Part shown: positions 17,946-27,359 of the stretch, piece by piece
Layout of the letters: each line of letters begins with the position of its first letter
How positions within the stretch are numbered: the first letter of the stretch is position 1
Source of the DNA: Novosphingobium mathurense
GTDB taxonomy: Bacteria > Pseudomonadota > Alphaproteobacteria > Sphingomonadales > Sphingomonadaceae
Assembly (NCBI RefSeq): GCF_900168325.1
Contig: NZ_FVZE01000001.1
Location: forward strand, 248,001 to 312,000
Reading direction: 5' to 3'
Length of the DNA: 64,000 nucleotides
Program-made: the position numbers and the translations under genes
The notes under the pieces: model-generated
What the model saw: the letters and a program-made list of their open reading frames with translations, nothing else
The model's database searches: none
What the model was told of the DNA's origin: nothing

Positions 17946-18665
17946 TTGCGAGTACTGGCTTTGGCATCGCAGAAGGGCGGTTCCGGCAAGACCACGCTTT
18001 CGGGGCATCTTGCCGTTCAGGCCCAACGCGCCGGCGCTGGCCCGGTCGTCCTGATCGACATCGATCCGCAGGGGTCGCTGGCCGATTGGTGGAACGAACG
18101 TGAAGCCGAGTTTCCGGCCTTCGCCCAGACGACAGTCGCCCGCCTTGCGAGCGACCTGCAGGTCCTGCGCCAGCAGGGCTTCAAGCTCGCCGTGATCGAC
18201 ACGCCGCCGGCCATCACCATGGCCATCCAGAGCGTGATCTCGGTTGCCGAACTGATCGTCGTTCCGACCCGACCCAGCCCGCACGACCTGCGTGCCGTTG
18301 GTGCAACCGTCGACTTGTGCGAACGTTCGGGCAAGCCGCTGATCTTCGTGGTCAACGCGGCAACGCCCAAGGCGCGCATCACGGCAGAGGCCGCCGTCGC
18401 CCTTTCGCAGCACGGCACGGTTGCGCCGGTCACGCTGCACCAGCGTACGGACTTTGCGGCTTCGATGATCGATGGCCGCACGGTGATGGAAGTCGATCCC
18501 AATGGTCGCTCCTCGCAGGAAGTCACGGCCTTGTGGAACTACGTGGCCGACCGCCTGGAAAAGAACTTCCGCCGCACGGTCTTCTCCGCCCCGGCCAGCG
18601 CGCCGATGATCCAGGGCAACCATCGCCCGGTCGGTGGCTTCGGTCGCCGCGTGGCCGGTTCCTGA
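17946..18665 (+). CDS. ParA-family ATPase (orphan, short type)
   Basis: A 239-residue P-loop ATPase of the ParA/MinD superfamily. The deviant Walker A motif is KGGSGKTT (10-17) with the signature lysine K10; DIDPQG (about 38-43) is the Walker A' segment and VIDTPP (about 83-88) the Walker B strand. It lacks the N-terminal HTH of large plasmid ParA proteins, like short type-Ib ParA/ParF. Such ATPases position cargo on the nucleoid or at poles. It starts with TTG at 17946 after GGGGGA. The next gene encodes a ribbon-helix-helix-like protein, as in ParF-ParG pairs. Its cargo is unknown; it is not next to parB or parS. Confidence 0.9.
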   Translation: MRVLALASQKGGSGKTTLSGHLAVQAQRAGAGPVVLIDIDPQGSLADWWNEREAEFPAFAQTTVARLASDLQVLRQQGFKLAVIDTPPAITMAIQSVISVAELIVVPTRPSPHDLRAVGATVDLCERSGKPLIFVVNAATPKARITAEAAVALSQHGTVAPVTLHQRTDFAASMIDGRTVMEVDPNGRSSQEVTALWNYVADRLEKNFRRTVFSAPASAPMIQGNHRPVGGFGRRVAGS

Positions 18666-18678
18666 GGGGAGAGAAGGC

Positions 18679-19239
18679 ATGAGCGAGCCCCGCGATTTCG
18701 CCTCGCTCTCGCCGAGGCTTCTTGCCCGCAAGGGCGGTGCCCGGCCGGCGATGCGTCCGCAGGACACCTCCAGGTTCACGGCTGGCGGAATCCCGATCGA
18801 TCCGCGCAAGATGGACGACCTGGGCTGGAATGATTTCGGTCACGCCCATGGCTGCGAGGATAACGTGGCCCAAGCGCCTGCGCCAAGGCCGGAAAACCGT
18901 TTCAGCGCCAATCGTCCGGTCATGGCTCGTCCTGAACAGGCACCGGCGAGGAGCGCGAACGACGCAGGCAACGGACATGAAGTGCCCGAAGTGCTGCGCC
19001 AGATCGAACAGCTCGCCCACCGCATGCAACGCAGCGAACCGCCGGCACGGACTTTGCCGGAGGGTCGCCGCGCCGCTTTCACCCTGCGTCTCGATGCGGA
19101 ACGGCATTTCCGTCTCAAGATGGCCGGCGTGGTTCTCAACCGCAGCGCGCAGGTCCTCGTGACCGAGGCGCTCGACAAGTATCTTTCTGAAATGCCGGAG
19201 CTGTTCGCGCTGACCGGCACTGCGCGCAAGCCTAGCTGA
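18679..19239 (+). CDS. Ribbon-helix-helix-like partner of the ParA ATPase
   Basis: A 186-residue protein I cannot name. Residues 1-125 are Pro/Arg/Ala-rich and probably disordered. The C-terminal part (about 130-172) fits a ribbon-helix-helix fold: a strand FTLRLD, a helix AERHFRLKMAGVVL, the turn NRS and a helix AQVLVTEALDKYL. RHH proteins bind DNA as dimers and, in ParG, stimulate the partner ATPase through a flexible tail. It starts 14 bases after the parA stop, preceded by GGGGAGAGAAGG. The joint arrangement suggests it is the DNA- or cargo-binding adaptor for ParA. This is inference. Confidence 0.7.
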   Translation: MSEPRDFASLSPRLLARKGGARPAMRPQDTSRFTAGGIPIDPRKMDDLGWNDFGHAHGCEDNVAQAPAPRPENRFSANRPVMARPEQAPARSANDAGNGHEVPEVLRQIEQLAHRMQRSEPPARTLPEGRRAAFTLRLDAERHFRLKMAGVVLNRSAQVLVTEALDKYLSEMPELFALTGTARKPS

Positions 19240-19262
19240 AGCAGGCAGAGGGGGGCAGAACA

Positions 19263-20639
19263 ATGCGAGGTTTCGAAAACCGGACCCGGACGACTGGGCT
19301 TGCCGTATGCTCGGCGATGGCGGTTGTCATGCTTTCGGGCTGCGCCGGCCAGTCGCCGTTTGCATCGAGCGCCAGTGCGCCTGTGGCGCGCGGCCTCAAC
19401 GACGCTGGTTCCGGAGCCGCGGTGGCGCGTGCCGAAAAGCGCGTCGCCCGTTCGCCCGAAAGCGCGTCCGCGCGCACCGAACTGGCGCAGGCTTACCTTT
19501 CGGCGGGACGTTTCGACTCGGCTGCGACCACGTTCGAGGATGCCGTCACGCTGGGCGGGGATAACGCCCGCATTGGTCTCGGTATGGCGCTGGCCTACAT
19601 CGGCGCAGGCCGCAATGCCGAGGCGATCTCGGTTCTGGGCCGCTGGCGCAACGATATTCCGGCAAGCGACTTCGGCCTTGCCCTTGCCCTCGCCGGACAG
19701 CCCGAAATGGGCGTCGCCGTGCTGACCGACGCGGCTCGCAGCGAGGACGACAACAACGTCAAGACCCGGCAGAACCTCGCCTATGCCTATGCCCTTCAGG
19801 GACAGTGGATGCAGGCGCGGTTGATCGCGGGGCAGGATGTTCCGGCAGACCAGCTCGATGCGCGTCTGAGCGATTGGGCTTCGAAGGCCCGCCCCGATGC
19901 GTCGCGAGCCCGCGTCGCCGGCCTGCTTGGCGCACCGCTGCGCGCAGACCCGGGGCAGCCAACCGCGCTGGCACTGGGCAACAAGGAAGATGCAGCCCGG
20001 CTTGCACGTACCGATATTCCGACTCCTGCCTTTGGTCAGGCGCCCGCCGGTGAACTGCCGCCGGTGAAGACGGGCGAGAGCTTCTGGGGTGGTTCCGATC
20101 AGGCCGATCCGGCTCCGGCACCGGCCGCGCGTCCGGTTGAGCGGGCTTCGCTTGCTGCCGTCAACGAGGTTGTCGAACAACACGTCGAGACTGGGCCCTC
20201 CAACCGTTTCGTTGCCAAGCCGGTGATTCAGAAGGTCGCCAAGAGCGAAAGCAATTTCCAGGCGACTTTCGAACGGATGTCGACCGAGAAGATCGCCCAG
20301 CCCGAAAAGGCCAAGTCGAGCCGGACCGAAATCCAGACCCATCTCGTGCAATTGGGATCGTTCCAGTCTCGCGAAGGGGCCGAGCGAGCCTGGGGCATCT
20401 TCGTGAAGCGCAATCCTTCACTGAAGGATCACACCATGCGCATCACCGAAGCCGTCGTGAACGGCGCGCGCTACTACCGCGTGGCCGCTGAAGGCTTCGA
20501 CCGGGCATCGGCGCATTCGCTGTGCTCTTCGGTCAGGAACCGCGGTGACGGTTGCCTGGCCTATTCCGAATCGCAATCGCTGCCCGGCGCCCTGCCGAAG
20601 GGCGGCGCCGTAGGAGCCCCGCTGCGCGCGCGGCGCTGA
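19263..20639 (+). CDS. TPR and SPOR-domain lipoprotein
   Basis: A 458-residue exported protein. The lipobox LSGC puts the lipidated cysteine at C27. TPR-like helices cover about 50-195 (AQAYLSAGRF, GMALAYIGAGR, AYALQGQWMQA). A Pro/Ala-rich linker follows, and residues about 355-435 form a SPOR domain (HLVQLGSFQSREGAERAW). It lies 24 bases after the RHH gene and is likely the last gene of the parA operon, ended by a strong terminator. SPOR binding to denuded glycan suggests location at the septum or pole. Together with the divergent Sel1/SPOR gene it brackets parA. Confidence 0.85.
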   Translation: MRGFENRTRTTGLAVCSAMAVVMLSGCAGQSPFASSASAPVARGLNDAGSGAAVARAEKRVARSPESASARTELAQAYLSAGRFDSAATTFEDAVTLGGDNARIGLGMALAYIGAGRNAEAISVLGRWRNDIPASDFGLALALAGQPEMGVAVLTDAARSEDDNNVKTRQNLAYAYALQGQWMQARLIAGQDVPADQLDARLSDWASKARPDASRARVAGLLGAPLRADPGQPTALALGNKEDAARLARTDIPTPAFGQAPAGELPPVKTGESFWGGSDQADPAPAPAARPVERASLAAVNEVVEQHVETGPSNRFVAKPVIQKVAKSESNFQATFERMSTEKIAQPEKAKSSRTEIQTHLVQLGSFQSREGAERAWGIFVKRNPSLKDHTMRITEAVVNGARYYRVAAEGFDRASAHSLCSSVRNRGDGCLAYSESQSLPGALPKGGAVGAPLRARR

Positions 20640-20675
20640 AGTCTCCTACCCAAATAGTTCCATGTGAACCTTGCA

Positions 20676-20708
20676 GGCCTTCGTCTTCGGACGAAGGCCT
20701 CTTTTTTT
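20676..20708 (+). terminator. Intrinsic terminator of the parA operon
   Basis: GGCCTTCGTC, a TTCG tetraloop and GACGAAGGCC form a perfect ten-base-pair stem, followed by TC and a run of seven T. Confidence 0.93.
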
Positions 20709-20779
20709 GCCCCGCTCGCCTGCCGGCGGCAGGCGATAGCGCAGGCATCCATTTTTTTCAGATGGGGGCTTGGATGGCC

Positions 20780-22030
20780 TTAGGCGGAGGGCTTCTTTGC
20801 CTTTACGGCAACGCCGCCCTTGAACAGCGCCAGTACACGGCCCTGCATCGGTTGCTTGTCGAACGGGGTATTGCCTGCCGCGGCCGCCATTTCGTCCGAA
20901 TCGACGATCCATGGACGGTCCGGGTCGATCACGGCGATGTCCGCTTCCATGCCCTCGGCAAGGCGTCCGGCATCGACGCCCAGCAGTTTTGCGGGATTGG
21001 CGGACAGCAGCTCGAAAGCCCGGTTCATAGAGATCACGCCGTCGCGAACGAGCGTCATCGTCAGCGGCAGGAGCGTCTCCGAACCGGCCATGCCCGGCGC
21101 CGAATCGGTATAGGGCAGGCGCTTGTCCTCGGGACCGCGCGGATCGTGGCCCGAACCGATCATGTCGATGGTGCCGTCGGCAATGGCGGCGATCACGGCC
21201 TTGCGATCATCCTCGGAGCGCAGCGGCGGCGAGAGATGCGCGAAAGTCCGGAAGTTCGCGAGGGCCAGGTCCGAAAGCATGAAATAGGCCGGGCTGACGC
21301 CTGCGGTGACTTTCGCACCGCGATCCTTGGCGCGGCGCACGAGGTCGAGGCCGGCTGCCGTTGTCACCTTGCGGAAGTGGATCTTTGCGCCGGCTAGTTC
21401 GGCCAGGGCGATGTCGCGTGCGATTGCCAGGGCTTCGGCTTCGGCAGGAGCGCTGGGCAGGCCGAGGCGCGTCGCCATTTCGCCGGCGGTCGCGACGGCC
21501 TTGCCGACGAGGCCGGAGTCCTCGGCGTGGGTCACCACGACCATGTCGAGCATGCCGGCATACTGGAGCAGGCGCAGCATCGTGCCCGAATCGCGGATCC
21601 AGCTGCGCCCCGTGGCGACGGCGCGCGCGCCGGCGTCACGCATCAGGGCGATCTCGGCCAGCGATTCGCCTTCGAGGTTCTTGGTCGCGGCCGCGAGGGG
21701 GTGGACCCAGAAATCCGGTTTGCCCGATTGCGCGGCGAAGCGCACCCGCGCCGGCACGTCGAGCGGCGGGTCCTGATCGGGCATCAGCGCCGCGCGGGTG
21801 ACTCCGCCAAAGTGGAACGCGGGCTTGTCGATCGAGAAGACCGCAAGGTCGACAAGCCCGGGTGTGACCAGCTTGCCGCGCGCTTCGTGAACCACGTCGC
21901 CCGCCTGCGGGGAGACATCGCCAATAGCGGTGATGAAGCCGCCTTCGCAGCGGATATTGCCGGCCTCGATCCGCCCGTCGGGAAGGACCAGCTTGCCGCC
22001 GGTGACGGTCAGGGGTGCGTGTATGCTCAT
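20780..22030 (-). CDS. Dihydroorotase-like protein lacking catalytic histidines (pseudo-DHOase)
   Basis: A 416-residue amidohydrolase-fold protein of the dihydroorotase family. Where active enzymes have the metal motif DxHxH after PG(F/L)(I/V)D, this protein has DLAVF: residues 63 and 65 are Ala and Phe. The usual DHAPH region reads GHDPRG. The enzyme is therefore probably inactive. In Pseudomonas and relatives such a pseudo-dihydroorotase (PyrC'/PyrX) is a structural subunit needed to assemble aspartate transcarbamoylase. Here it overlaps pyrB by four bases (ATGA), which supports this role. An active dihydroorotase should exist elsewhere in the genome. Confidence 0.88.
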   Translation of the reverse strand: MSIHAPLTVTGGKLVLPDGRIEAGNIRCEGGFITAIGDVSPQAGDVVHEARGKLVTPGLVDLAVFSIDKPAFHFGGVTRAALMPDQDPPLDVPARVRFAAQSGKPDFWVHPLAAATKNLEGESLAEIALMRDAGARAVATGRSWIRDSGTMLRLLQYAGMLDMVVVTHAEDSGLVGKAVATAGEMATRLGLPSAPAEAEALAIARDIALAELAGAKIHFRKVTTAAGLDLVRRAKDRGAKVTAGVSPAYFMLSDLALANFRTFAHLSPPLRSEDDRKAVIAAIADGTIDMIGSGHDPRGPEDKRLPYTDSAPGMAGSETLLPLTMTLVRDGVISMNRAFELLSANPAKLLGVDAGRLAEGMEADIAVIDPDRPWIVDSDEMAAAAGNTPFDKQPMQGRVLALFKGGVAVKAKKPSA

Positions 22031-23028
22031 GCCCAGCCCTCCAGTCCGCGCGCTTTTCGGGTCAGCACGTCGAGGCAGGCCATGCGAATCGCCACGCCCA
22101 TTTCGACCTGTGTGGTGATGAGCGAACGGTCGGCGAGGTCGGCGACATTGCTGTCGATCTCGATGCCGCGGTTCATCGGGCCCGGGTGCATGACGAGGGC
22201 ATTGCTTTCTGCCTTGGCGAGGCGCTCCAGCGAAAGGCCGTAGAGGTGGCGGTATTCGCGCGGGGAGGGGATGAACTGGCCCTGCATGCGCTCCATCTGG
22301 AGGCGCAGCATCATGACTACGTCGGCGTTGCGCAGGGCCGCATCGAAATCGTGGAAGACCTGGACGTTCATCCGTTCGATGTCGGCAGGCATCAGGGCCG
22401 GGGGCGCGCAGACCCGCACTTCGGCACCGAGCGAGGTGAGACACAGGATGTTCGAGCGGGCGACTCGGCTGTGCAGGATGTCGCCGCAGATGGTGACGCG
22501 CAGGCCATTGAAGGCGCGCTTGGCCTGGCGAATCGTCAGCGCGTCGAGCAGGGCCTGCGTGGGATGCTCGTGCTGGCCGTCACCGGCGTTGATGACGGGG
22601 CAGTCCACCTTGTCCGCGATCAGCTGGACTGCGCCCGAGCTGCCGTGGCGGATCGCGATGGCATCGGCGCGCATGGCATTGAGCGTCATCGCCGTGTCGA
22701 TCAGGGTTTCGCCCTTCTTCACGCTCGATGTCGCCACGGCCATGTTGACGACGTCGGCGCCCAGACGCTTGCCCGCGATCTCGAAGCTGAGCAGCGTGCG
22801 CGTCGAGTTCTCGAAGAAGGCGTTGATGATCGTCAGGCCGGAGAGCAGGTCCCGCCGCTTCTGGGCGTGGCGGTTCAACTCCACCCACTGCTGCGCCTCG
22901 TCGAGGAGGAACATGATCTCATGCGGGGCGAGGCCCGCGATGCCTACGAGGCCGCGGTGCGGGAAGGCGGCGCTGCCTTCCGGGTAAGTGAATTCTGGCG
23001 ATGTCATTGAAGACGATGCCTTAGGCAT
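22027..23028 (-). CDS. pyrB: Aspartate carbamoyltransferase catalytic subunit
   Basis: A 333-residue enzyme that joins carbamoyl phosphate and aspartate, the committed step of pyrimidine synthesis. The carbamoyl-phosphate site [11 protein letters not shown] is intact, as are the HPTQALLD and [11 protein letters not shown] motifs and the C-terminal HPGPMNRG loop. The start at 23028 is preceded by GGGGAG; a second ATG at 23007 is possible. It overlaps the pseudo-dihydroorotase gene, so the two are translated together and probably form a dodecameric complex. It is divergent from sppA. Confidence 0.96.
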   Translation of the reverse strand: MPKASSSMTSPEFTYPEGSAAFPHRGLVGIAGLAPHEIMFLLDEAQQWVELNRHAQKRRDLLSGLTIINAFFENSTRTLLSFEIAGKRLGADVVNMAVATSSVKKGETLIDTAMTLNAMRADAIAIRHGSSGAVQLIADKVDCPVINAGDGQHEHPTQALLDALTIRQAKRAFNGLRVTICGDILHSRVARSNILCLTSLGAEVRVCAPPALMPADIERMNVQVFHDFDAALRNADVVMMLRLQMERMQGQFIPSPREYRHLYGLSLERLAKAESNALVMHPGPMNRGIEIDSNVADLADRSLITTQVEMGVAIRMACLDVLTRKARGLEGWA

Positions 23029-23141
23029 GCCTGCTCCCCGGCTCAAGCCGATTCGACCCGGCGATGCACGATGTCCCCAGCCACTGCTTTGCACTGCGCC
23101 CCGGCGCAGGTATGGGTGCCGGCGGAAAGGCAGGTAATTTC

Positions 23142-25028
23142 ATGCAATTCGCGCGCAAGGTCTGGAAGCTGCTGGTAGCCTTCAAGGATGCACTGGCCCT
23201 GCTTTTCCTGCTGCTGTTTTTCGGGCTGATCTATGGTGCGCTGGCGTCGCGACCGACGCCGGGGCGCGTCGTCGACGGCGCGCTGCTGCTCGATCTCGAT
23301 GGAGTCGTCGTCGAGGAGCGCAGTGAAGTCAGCCCCTTGCGGCTCCTGCTGTCTGCCGAGGCCCCGGCCGGTGAATATCAGGCCCGCGACGTCGAACGGG
23401 CCCTGCGCGGCGCTGTCAGGGACGGTCACGTCAAGGCCGTGGTGTTGGACCTCTCCCGCTTTCTGGGCGGCGGCATGGTTCACATGCAGGAAATCGGCAA
23501 GGCGCTCGACGCGGTGCGCGCGGCCGGAAAGCCGGTGCTGACGTTCGCCAATGCCTATGCCGATGACGGAGTGCTGCTCGCTGCCCACGCCAGCGAAGTC
23601 TGGGTCGATCCGATGGGCGGGGCCTTCGTGGCCGGGCCCGGCGGCACCCAGACCTATTACAAGGGCCTGTTCGACCGCTTCAAGGTAAACGCCCACGTCT
23701 ACCGCGCCGGAACCTATAAGAGTTACGTCGAGCCCTACATCCGCAGCGACATGTCGCCTGCCGCACGCGAAGCCAGCGAAGATCTCTATGGCTCGATCTG
23801 GGCGACGTGGAAGGCCGACGTGAAGAAGGTGCGTCCCAAGTCGAAGGTAGAGCAGGTGGCCGGTGATCCCATGGCTTGGGTCGAAGCTTCGAAGGGGGAT
23901 TTCGCGCAAGGGGCCAAGTCCGCCGGTATTGTCGACCGCATCGGCGACAAGACCGAATTCGAAAGGCGCGTTGCCGAAATCGCCGGCGATGGGCCGGGCG
24001 GCGATGGTCCCGCCTATGCCCATACCCGTCTCGACACATGGCTGGCGGCGAATCCCGCCAAGGCAGAGGGCGCCAGCATCGGTGTCATCACCATTGCCGG
24101 GGAGATCGTCGATGGCGAGGCCGGGCCGGGCAAGGCCGGGGGCGACCGCATCGCCAAGTTGCTCGACGACAACATCGACGAGGGCTTCAAGGCGCTTGTC
24201 GTGCGAGTCGATTCGCCGGGCGGCTCGGTCATGGCGGCAGAGCGTATCCGCCGTGCCATCGAGCGCTACAAGGCACGCAAGATCCCGGTTGTGGTCTCGA
24301 TGGCCAACATGGCCGCGAGCGGCGGCTACTGGGTGTCCACGCCGGCAGAGCGGATCTTCGCCGAGCCGGGAACTGTTACCGGCTCGATCGGCGTCTTTGC
24401 TGTCGTCACCAGCTTCGAGAAGACGCTGGCCGACTTCGGGGTAACCAGCGACGGTGTGCGCACGACGCCGCTATCCGGGCAGCCCGACATCCTCGGCGGC
24501 TTCACGCCCGAGGTGGAGCGCATGCTCCAGGCATCGGTCGACAACATCTACGGCAAGTTTCTTGGAGTCGTTGCAAAGTCGCGCAAGACCACGCCGGAAC
24601 GGATCGACCGGGTCGCACAGGGGCGCGTCTGGCCGGGGGCCGAAGCGAAGGAGCTGGGGCTGGTCGACGAGATGGGAAATCTCGACGTCGCACTGGCCTA
24701 TGCGGCAAAGCAGGGCGGGGTAGGCAACGGAAAGTGGCACGCGCAGTACCTCGGCGCGAAGGAAGGCCGTTTCGAATCGATGTTGCGCAGCATGCTCGCC
24801 GGACCCGGCGACGGTGAAGCGGTCTATGACCTGACCGGCCTTGTCGCCGCGCGTCAGGAGGCCCAGACAAGGCGGATCGCAGCGCAATTCGCCAACCTCA
24901 TGGGAAGTCGCGGCGCGCAGGCCTATTGCCTCGATTGCCCCGACCTGCCGGCGATCGGCGATCCCCGCGAAGCGGGCAACGGGCTGTCGCTGGCGGCCAG
25001 GCTGGCGGCTCTCGCAGGGCTGAAATAG
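23142..25028 (+). CDS. sppA: Signal peptide peptidase SppA, 67 kDa type
   Basis: A 628-residue inner-membrane serine protease that degrades signal peptides left after export. One N-terminal membrane helix (about residues 14-35) is followed by two tandem S49 peptidase domains. The catalytic dyad is split between them: K193 in TYKSY and S393 in MAASGGYW, comparable to K209 and S409 of the E. coli protein. The ATG at 23142 follows a run with GGTAA; upstream in-frame ATGs add a non-membrane extension and were not chosen. Confidence 0.94.
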   Translation: MQFARKVWKLLVAFKDALALLFLLLFFGLIYGALASRPTPGRVVDGALLLDLDGVVVEERSEVSPLRLLLSAEAPAGEYQARDVERALRGAVRDGHVKAVVLDLSRFLGGGMVHMQEIGKALDAVRAAGKPVLTFANAYADDGVLLAAHASEVWVDPMGGAFVAGPGGTQTYYKGLFDRFKVNAHVYRAGTYKSYVEPYIRSDMSPAAREASEDLYGSIWATWKADVKKVRPKSKVEQVAGDPMAWVEASKGDFAQGAKSAGIVDRIGDKTEFERRVAEIAGDGPGGDGPAYAHTRLDTWLAANPAKAEGASIGVITIAGEIVDGEAGPGKAGGDRIAKLLDDNIDEGFKALVVRVDSPGGSVMAAERIRRAIERYKARKIPVVVSMANMAASGGYWVSTPAERIFAEPGTVTGSIGVFAVVTSFEKTLADFGVTSDGVRTTPLSGQPDILGGFTPEVERMLQASVDNIYGKFLGVVAKSRKTTPERIDRVAQGRVWPGAEAKELGLVDEMGNLDVALAYAAKQGGVGNGKWHAQYLGAKEGRFESMLRSMLAGPGDGEAVYDLTGLVAARQEAQTRRIAAQFANLMGSRGAQAYCLDCPDLPAIGDPREAGNGLSLAARLAALAGLK

Positions 25029-25056
25029 GCCCGGTTCCGGGCCGCTCAGGCGGGGT

Positions 25057-25218
25057 TCATTCCTGCGGCGGCATTTCTTCGGGGCCGACGTCCGGCTGGT
25101 CGAAATCCGGCGAGTAGGGCGGGGCTTCCGCAGGCTGGCCGGGGTCGTTGGGTTCTGCCGGCGGAACCGGGGTTTCGGGCGGATTGTTCGCGGGGACGTC
25201 CCCGGGCTGCGTCGCCAT
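25057..25218 (-). CDS. Small proline-rich acidic protein
   Basis: A 53-residue protein starting MATQPGDVP, about a quarter proline and rich in Glu/Asp, with no hydrophobic stretch. I do not recognise it. It starts at 25218 after GAGAGG with good spacing, which supports it as a real gene. It is convergent with sppA and divergent from tRNA-Leu. It is most likely disordered and cytosolic. Confidence 0.55.
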   Translation of the reverse strand: MATQPGDVPANNPPETPVPPAEPNDPGQPAEAPPYSPDFDQPDVGPEEMPPQE

Positions 25219-25298
25219 GGATACCTCTCTCGTGCTGTTCGAACCCAACGTGGGGCCGAACGGATCGCCCTGCAAGGGATCATGACGAGTCGCGACGC

Positions 25299-25325
25299 TT
25301 GCCCTTTTCCGCGCGTGCTTATAAG
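25299..25325 (+). promoter_or_regulatory. Possible promoter of tRNA-Leu
   Basis: TTGCCC (25299-25304) and TATAAG (25320-25325) lie 15 bases apart, slightly short, and about 35 bases before the tRNA. It is the only good -10-like sequence in this gap. Confidence 0.4.
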
Positions 25326-25359
25326 GGCACGTCCCTTGAGTTTCAGGCTTCATCCGAAT

Positions 25360-25444
25360 GCGGGCGTGGCGGAACTGGTAGACGCGCTGGTTTTAGGTAC
25401 CAGTATCGAAAGATGTGGGGGTTCGAGTCCCTTCGCCCGCACCA
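25360..25444 (+). tRNA. tRNA-Leu (anticodon UAG)
   Basis: Class II tRNA with a long variable arm. The acceptor stem GCGGGCG pairs with CGCCCGC (25434-25440). The anticodon stem CTGGT/ACCAG closes the loop TTTAGGT (anticodon UAG), and the T arm contains GGTTCGAGTCC. The 3' CCA is encoded. It reads CUA and related CUN leucine codons. Confidence 0.97.
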
Positions 25445-25522
25445 GTTTCGCCGCGGTGAGAGGATGAAGCGAGAGAGTCGGTCGCGAGAGCGACCACAAG
25501 GATTGCACAGGAAGGCATCGAA

Positions 25523-27166
25523 ATGCAGATCGTCGAAACCACTAACGAGGGACTGAAGCGCGCCTACACGGTGACCATCCCCGCCAAGGATATTTCCGCT
25601 CGCGTCGAGGGCGAGATCAAGAAGATCGCGCCGCAGGTGCGCATGCCCGGCTTCCGCCCCGGCAAGGTTCCTGCGAACCTCGTCAAGAAGATGCACGGCG
25701 AGGCGATTCACCGCGAAGCGCTCAACACCACCATTCGCGAAGCGATGGACAAGCTCGTTGCCGACAATGCGCTGCGCCCGGCCATGAACCCGGACGTGGC
25801 TCTGGGCGAGGGCTATGAGCAGGGCAAGGACGCCGAGCTCACCGTCAGCCTGGAAGTGCTCCCGGTCATCGCAGCACCGGCCATCGACGGCCTGAAGCTC
25901 GAAAAACTGATCGTTCCGGTTGCCGAATCGGCGGTCGACGAAGCGGTTGAGCGCATCGCCTCGCAACAGCAGCGTTTCGAGACCAAGGACGGTGCGGCAG
26001 AAGACGGCGACCAGGTAATCATCGACTTCACCGGCAAGCTCGACGGCGTCGAGTTCGAAGGCGGCAAGGCCGAGAAGGCCCCGCTGGTGATCGGCTCGGG
26101 CCGTTTCATCCCCGGCTTCGAAGAACAGCTCGTCGGCATCAAGGCCGGTGACGAGCGCACCATCACCGTGACCTTCCCCGAGGACTACCAGGCCGAAAAC
26201 CTGAAGGGCAAGGAAACCACCTTCGACATCGTCGCACACGAAGTGAAGGCTCCGGCCGAAACCAAGATCGACGACGATTTCGCCAAGGAACTGGGCCTTG
26301 AGGGTCTCGACCAGCTCAAGGAACTGCTGAAGGGCCAGCTCGAGCAGGAAACTGCCGGCCTTACCCGCACCGCCATGAAGCGCTCGCTGCTCGACCAGCT
26401 AGCCGCCGGCCACGACTTCGACGTGCCGCCGACGATGGTCGAGGCCGAGTTCAGCCAGATATGGCAGCAGCTCACCCATGAAGCCAGCCACGAGGAAGAT
26501 CCCGAGGCCGCGCTGAAGGAAATCGAGGCCGAGAAGGACGACTATCGCAAGATCGCCGAGCGCCGTGTGCGCCTGGGTCTGCTCCTGTCGGAAATCGGCC
26601 AGACCAACGGCGTCGAGGTTTCGCAGCAGGAAATGTCGATGCTGGTTTCGCAGGCGGCGCAGCAGTACCGCCCCGAAGACCGTCAGCGTTTCATGGAATA
26701 CGTCGCCAACGACCCGATGATGGCCGCCCAGCTGCGCGCGCCCCTCTATGAGGACAAGGTCGTCGACTTCCTCATCGAGAAGGCCGAAGTCACCGAGCGT
26801 GAAGTGACCCGCGACGAACTGCAGGCTGCGATCGAAGCCGACACCGACGAAGCGACCGCGAATAAGCCGGCCGCGAAGAAGGCCCCGGCGAAGAAGGCTG
26901 CTGCCAAGAAGGCCGATGCCGCCGACGAGGGCGAGGCCGAAGCGTCTGCCGCCAAGAAGGCTCCGGCGAAGAAGGCCGCTACCAAGAAGGCCGACGACGC
27001 CGACGTGGAAGAAGCCGATAAGCCGGCTGCCAAGAAGGCTCCGGCGAAGAAGGCTCCGGCCAAGAAGGCTGAAGCTGCCGAAGAAGGCGAGGCCAAGCCT
27101 GCTGCCAAGAAGCCTGCTGCCAAGAAGGCTCCGGCCAAGAAGGCTGCCGAGAAGACCGAAGACTGA
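25523..27166 (+). CDS. tig: Trigger factor with a long Lys/Ala-rich tail
   Basis: Ribosome-bound chaperone and prolyl isomerase. The N-terminal ribosome-binding domain contains the GFRPGKVP signature (about 44-51). The FKBP-type domain is at about 150-245 (VIIDFTGKLDG...GRFIPGFEEQL) and the chaperone arms are C-terminal to it. Typical trigger factors end near residue 430-450; this one has 547 residues. The extra part (about 445-547) is a repeat of PAKKA/AAKKA units broken by acidic segments, like histone H1 tails. It is the first gene of the tig-clpP-clpX block, the standard order. Confidence 0.95.
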   Translation: MQIVETTNEGLKRAYTVTIPAKDISARVEGEIKKIAPQVRMPGFRPGKVPANLVKKMHGEAIHREALNTTIREAMDKLVADNALRPAMNPDVALGEGYEQGKDAELTVSLEVLPVIAAPAIDGLKLEKLIVPVAESAVDEAVERIASQQQRFETKDGAAEDGDQVIIDFTGKLDGVEFEGGKAEKAPLVIGSGRFIPGFEEQLVGIKAGDERTITVTFPEDYQAENLKGKETTFDIVAHEVKAPAETKIDDDFAKELGLEGLDQLKELLKGQLEQETAGLTRTAMKRSLLDQLAAGHDFDVPPTMVEAEFSQIWQQLTHEASHEEDPEAALKEIEAEKDDYRKIAERRVRLGLLLSEIGQTNGVEVSQQEMSMLVSQAAQQYRPEDRQRFMEYVANDPMMAAQLRAPLYEDKVVDFLIEKAEVTEREVTRDELQAAIEADTDEATANKPAAKKAPAKKAAAKKADAADEGEAEASAAKKAPAKKAATKKADDADVEEADKPAAKKAPAKKAPAKKAEAAEEGEAKPAAKKPAAKKAPAKKAAEKTED

Positions 27167-27187
27167 TCCCGGTCGGTGCTTTGCGAT

Positions 27188-27226
27188 TGACGGCCCGGTG
27201 TGCTCTGGCACGCCGGGCCGTTGTCG
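27188..27226 (+). terminator. Hairpin after tig
   Basis: A long stem, ACGGCCCGGTGTGC against GCACGCCGGGCCGT, with a four-base loop. The following T-run is poor (TTGTC), so it may be a weak terminator or an mRNA 3' stabiliser between tig and clpP. Confidence 0.5.
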
Positions 27227-27359
27227 CATCCCGGTCTCTGCCGGATTTGAGGTATCGCTGAAACAATTGTCCCATTCCGGATGTCGATTGATCGGTTAAT
27301 CCCCTTGAACATCGGCAAACGGCACGCGACATAGACGGTCCAACCAGAAGAGGACTCCC

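Noticed and set aside
27295..27310. TTAATCCCCTTGAAC before clpP as a CtrA box
   Set aside because: Only one half-site fits; the second (GAAC) does not match TTAA.
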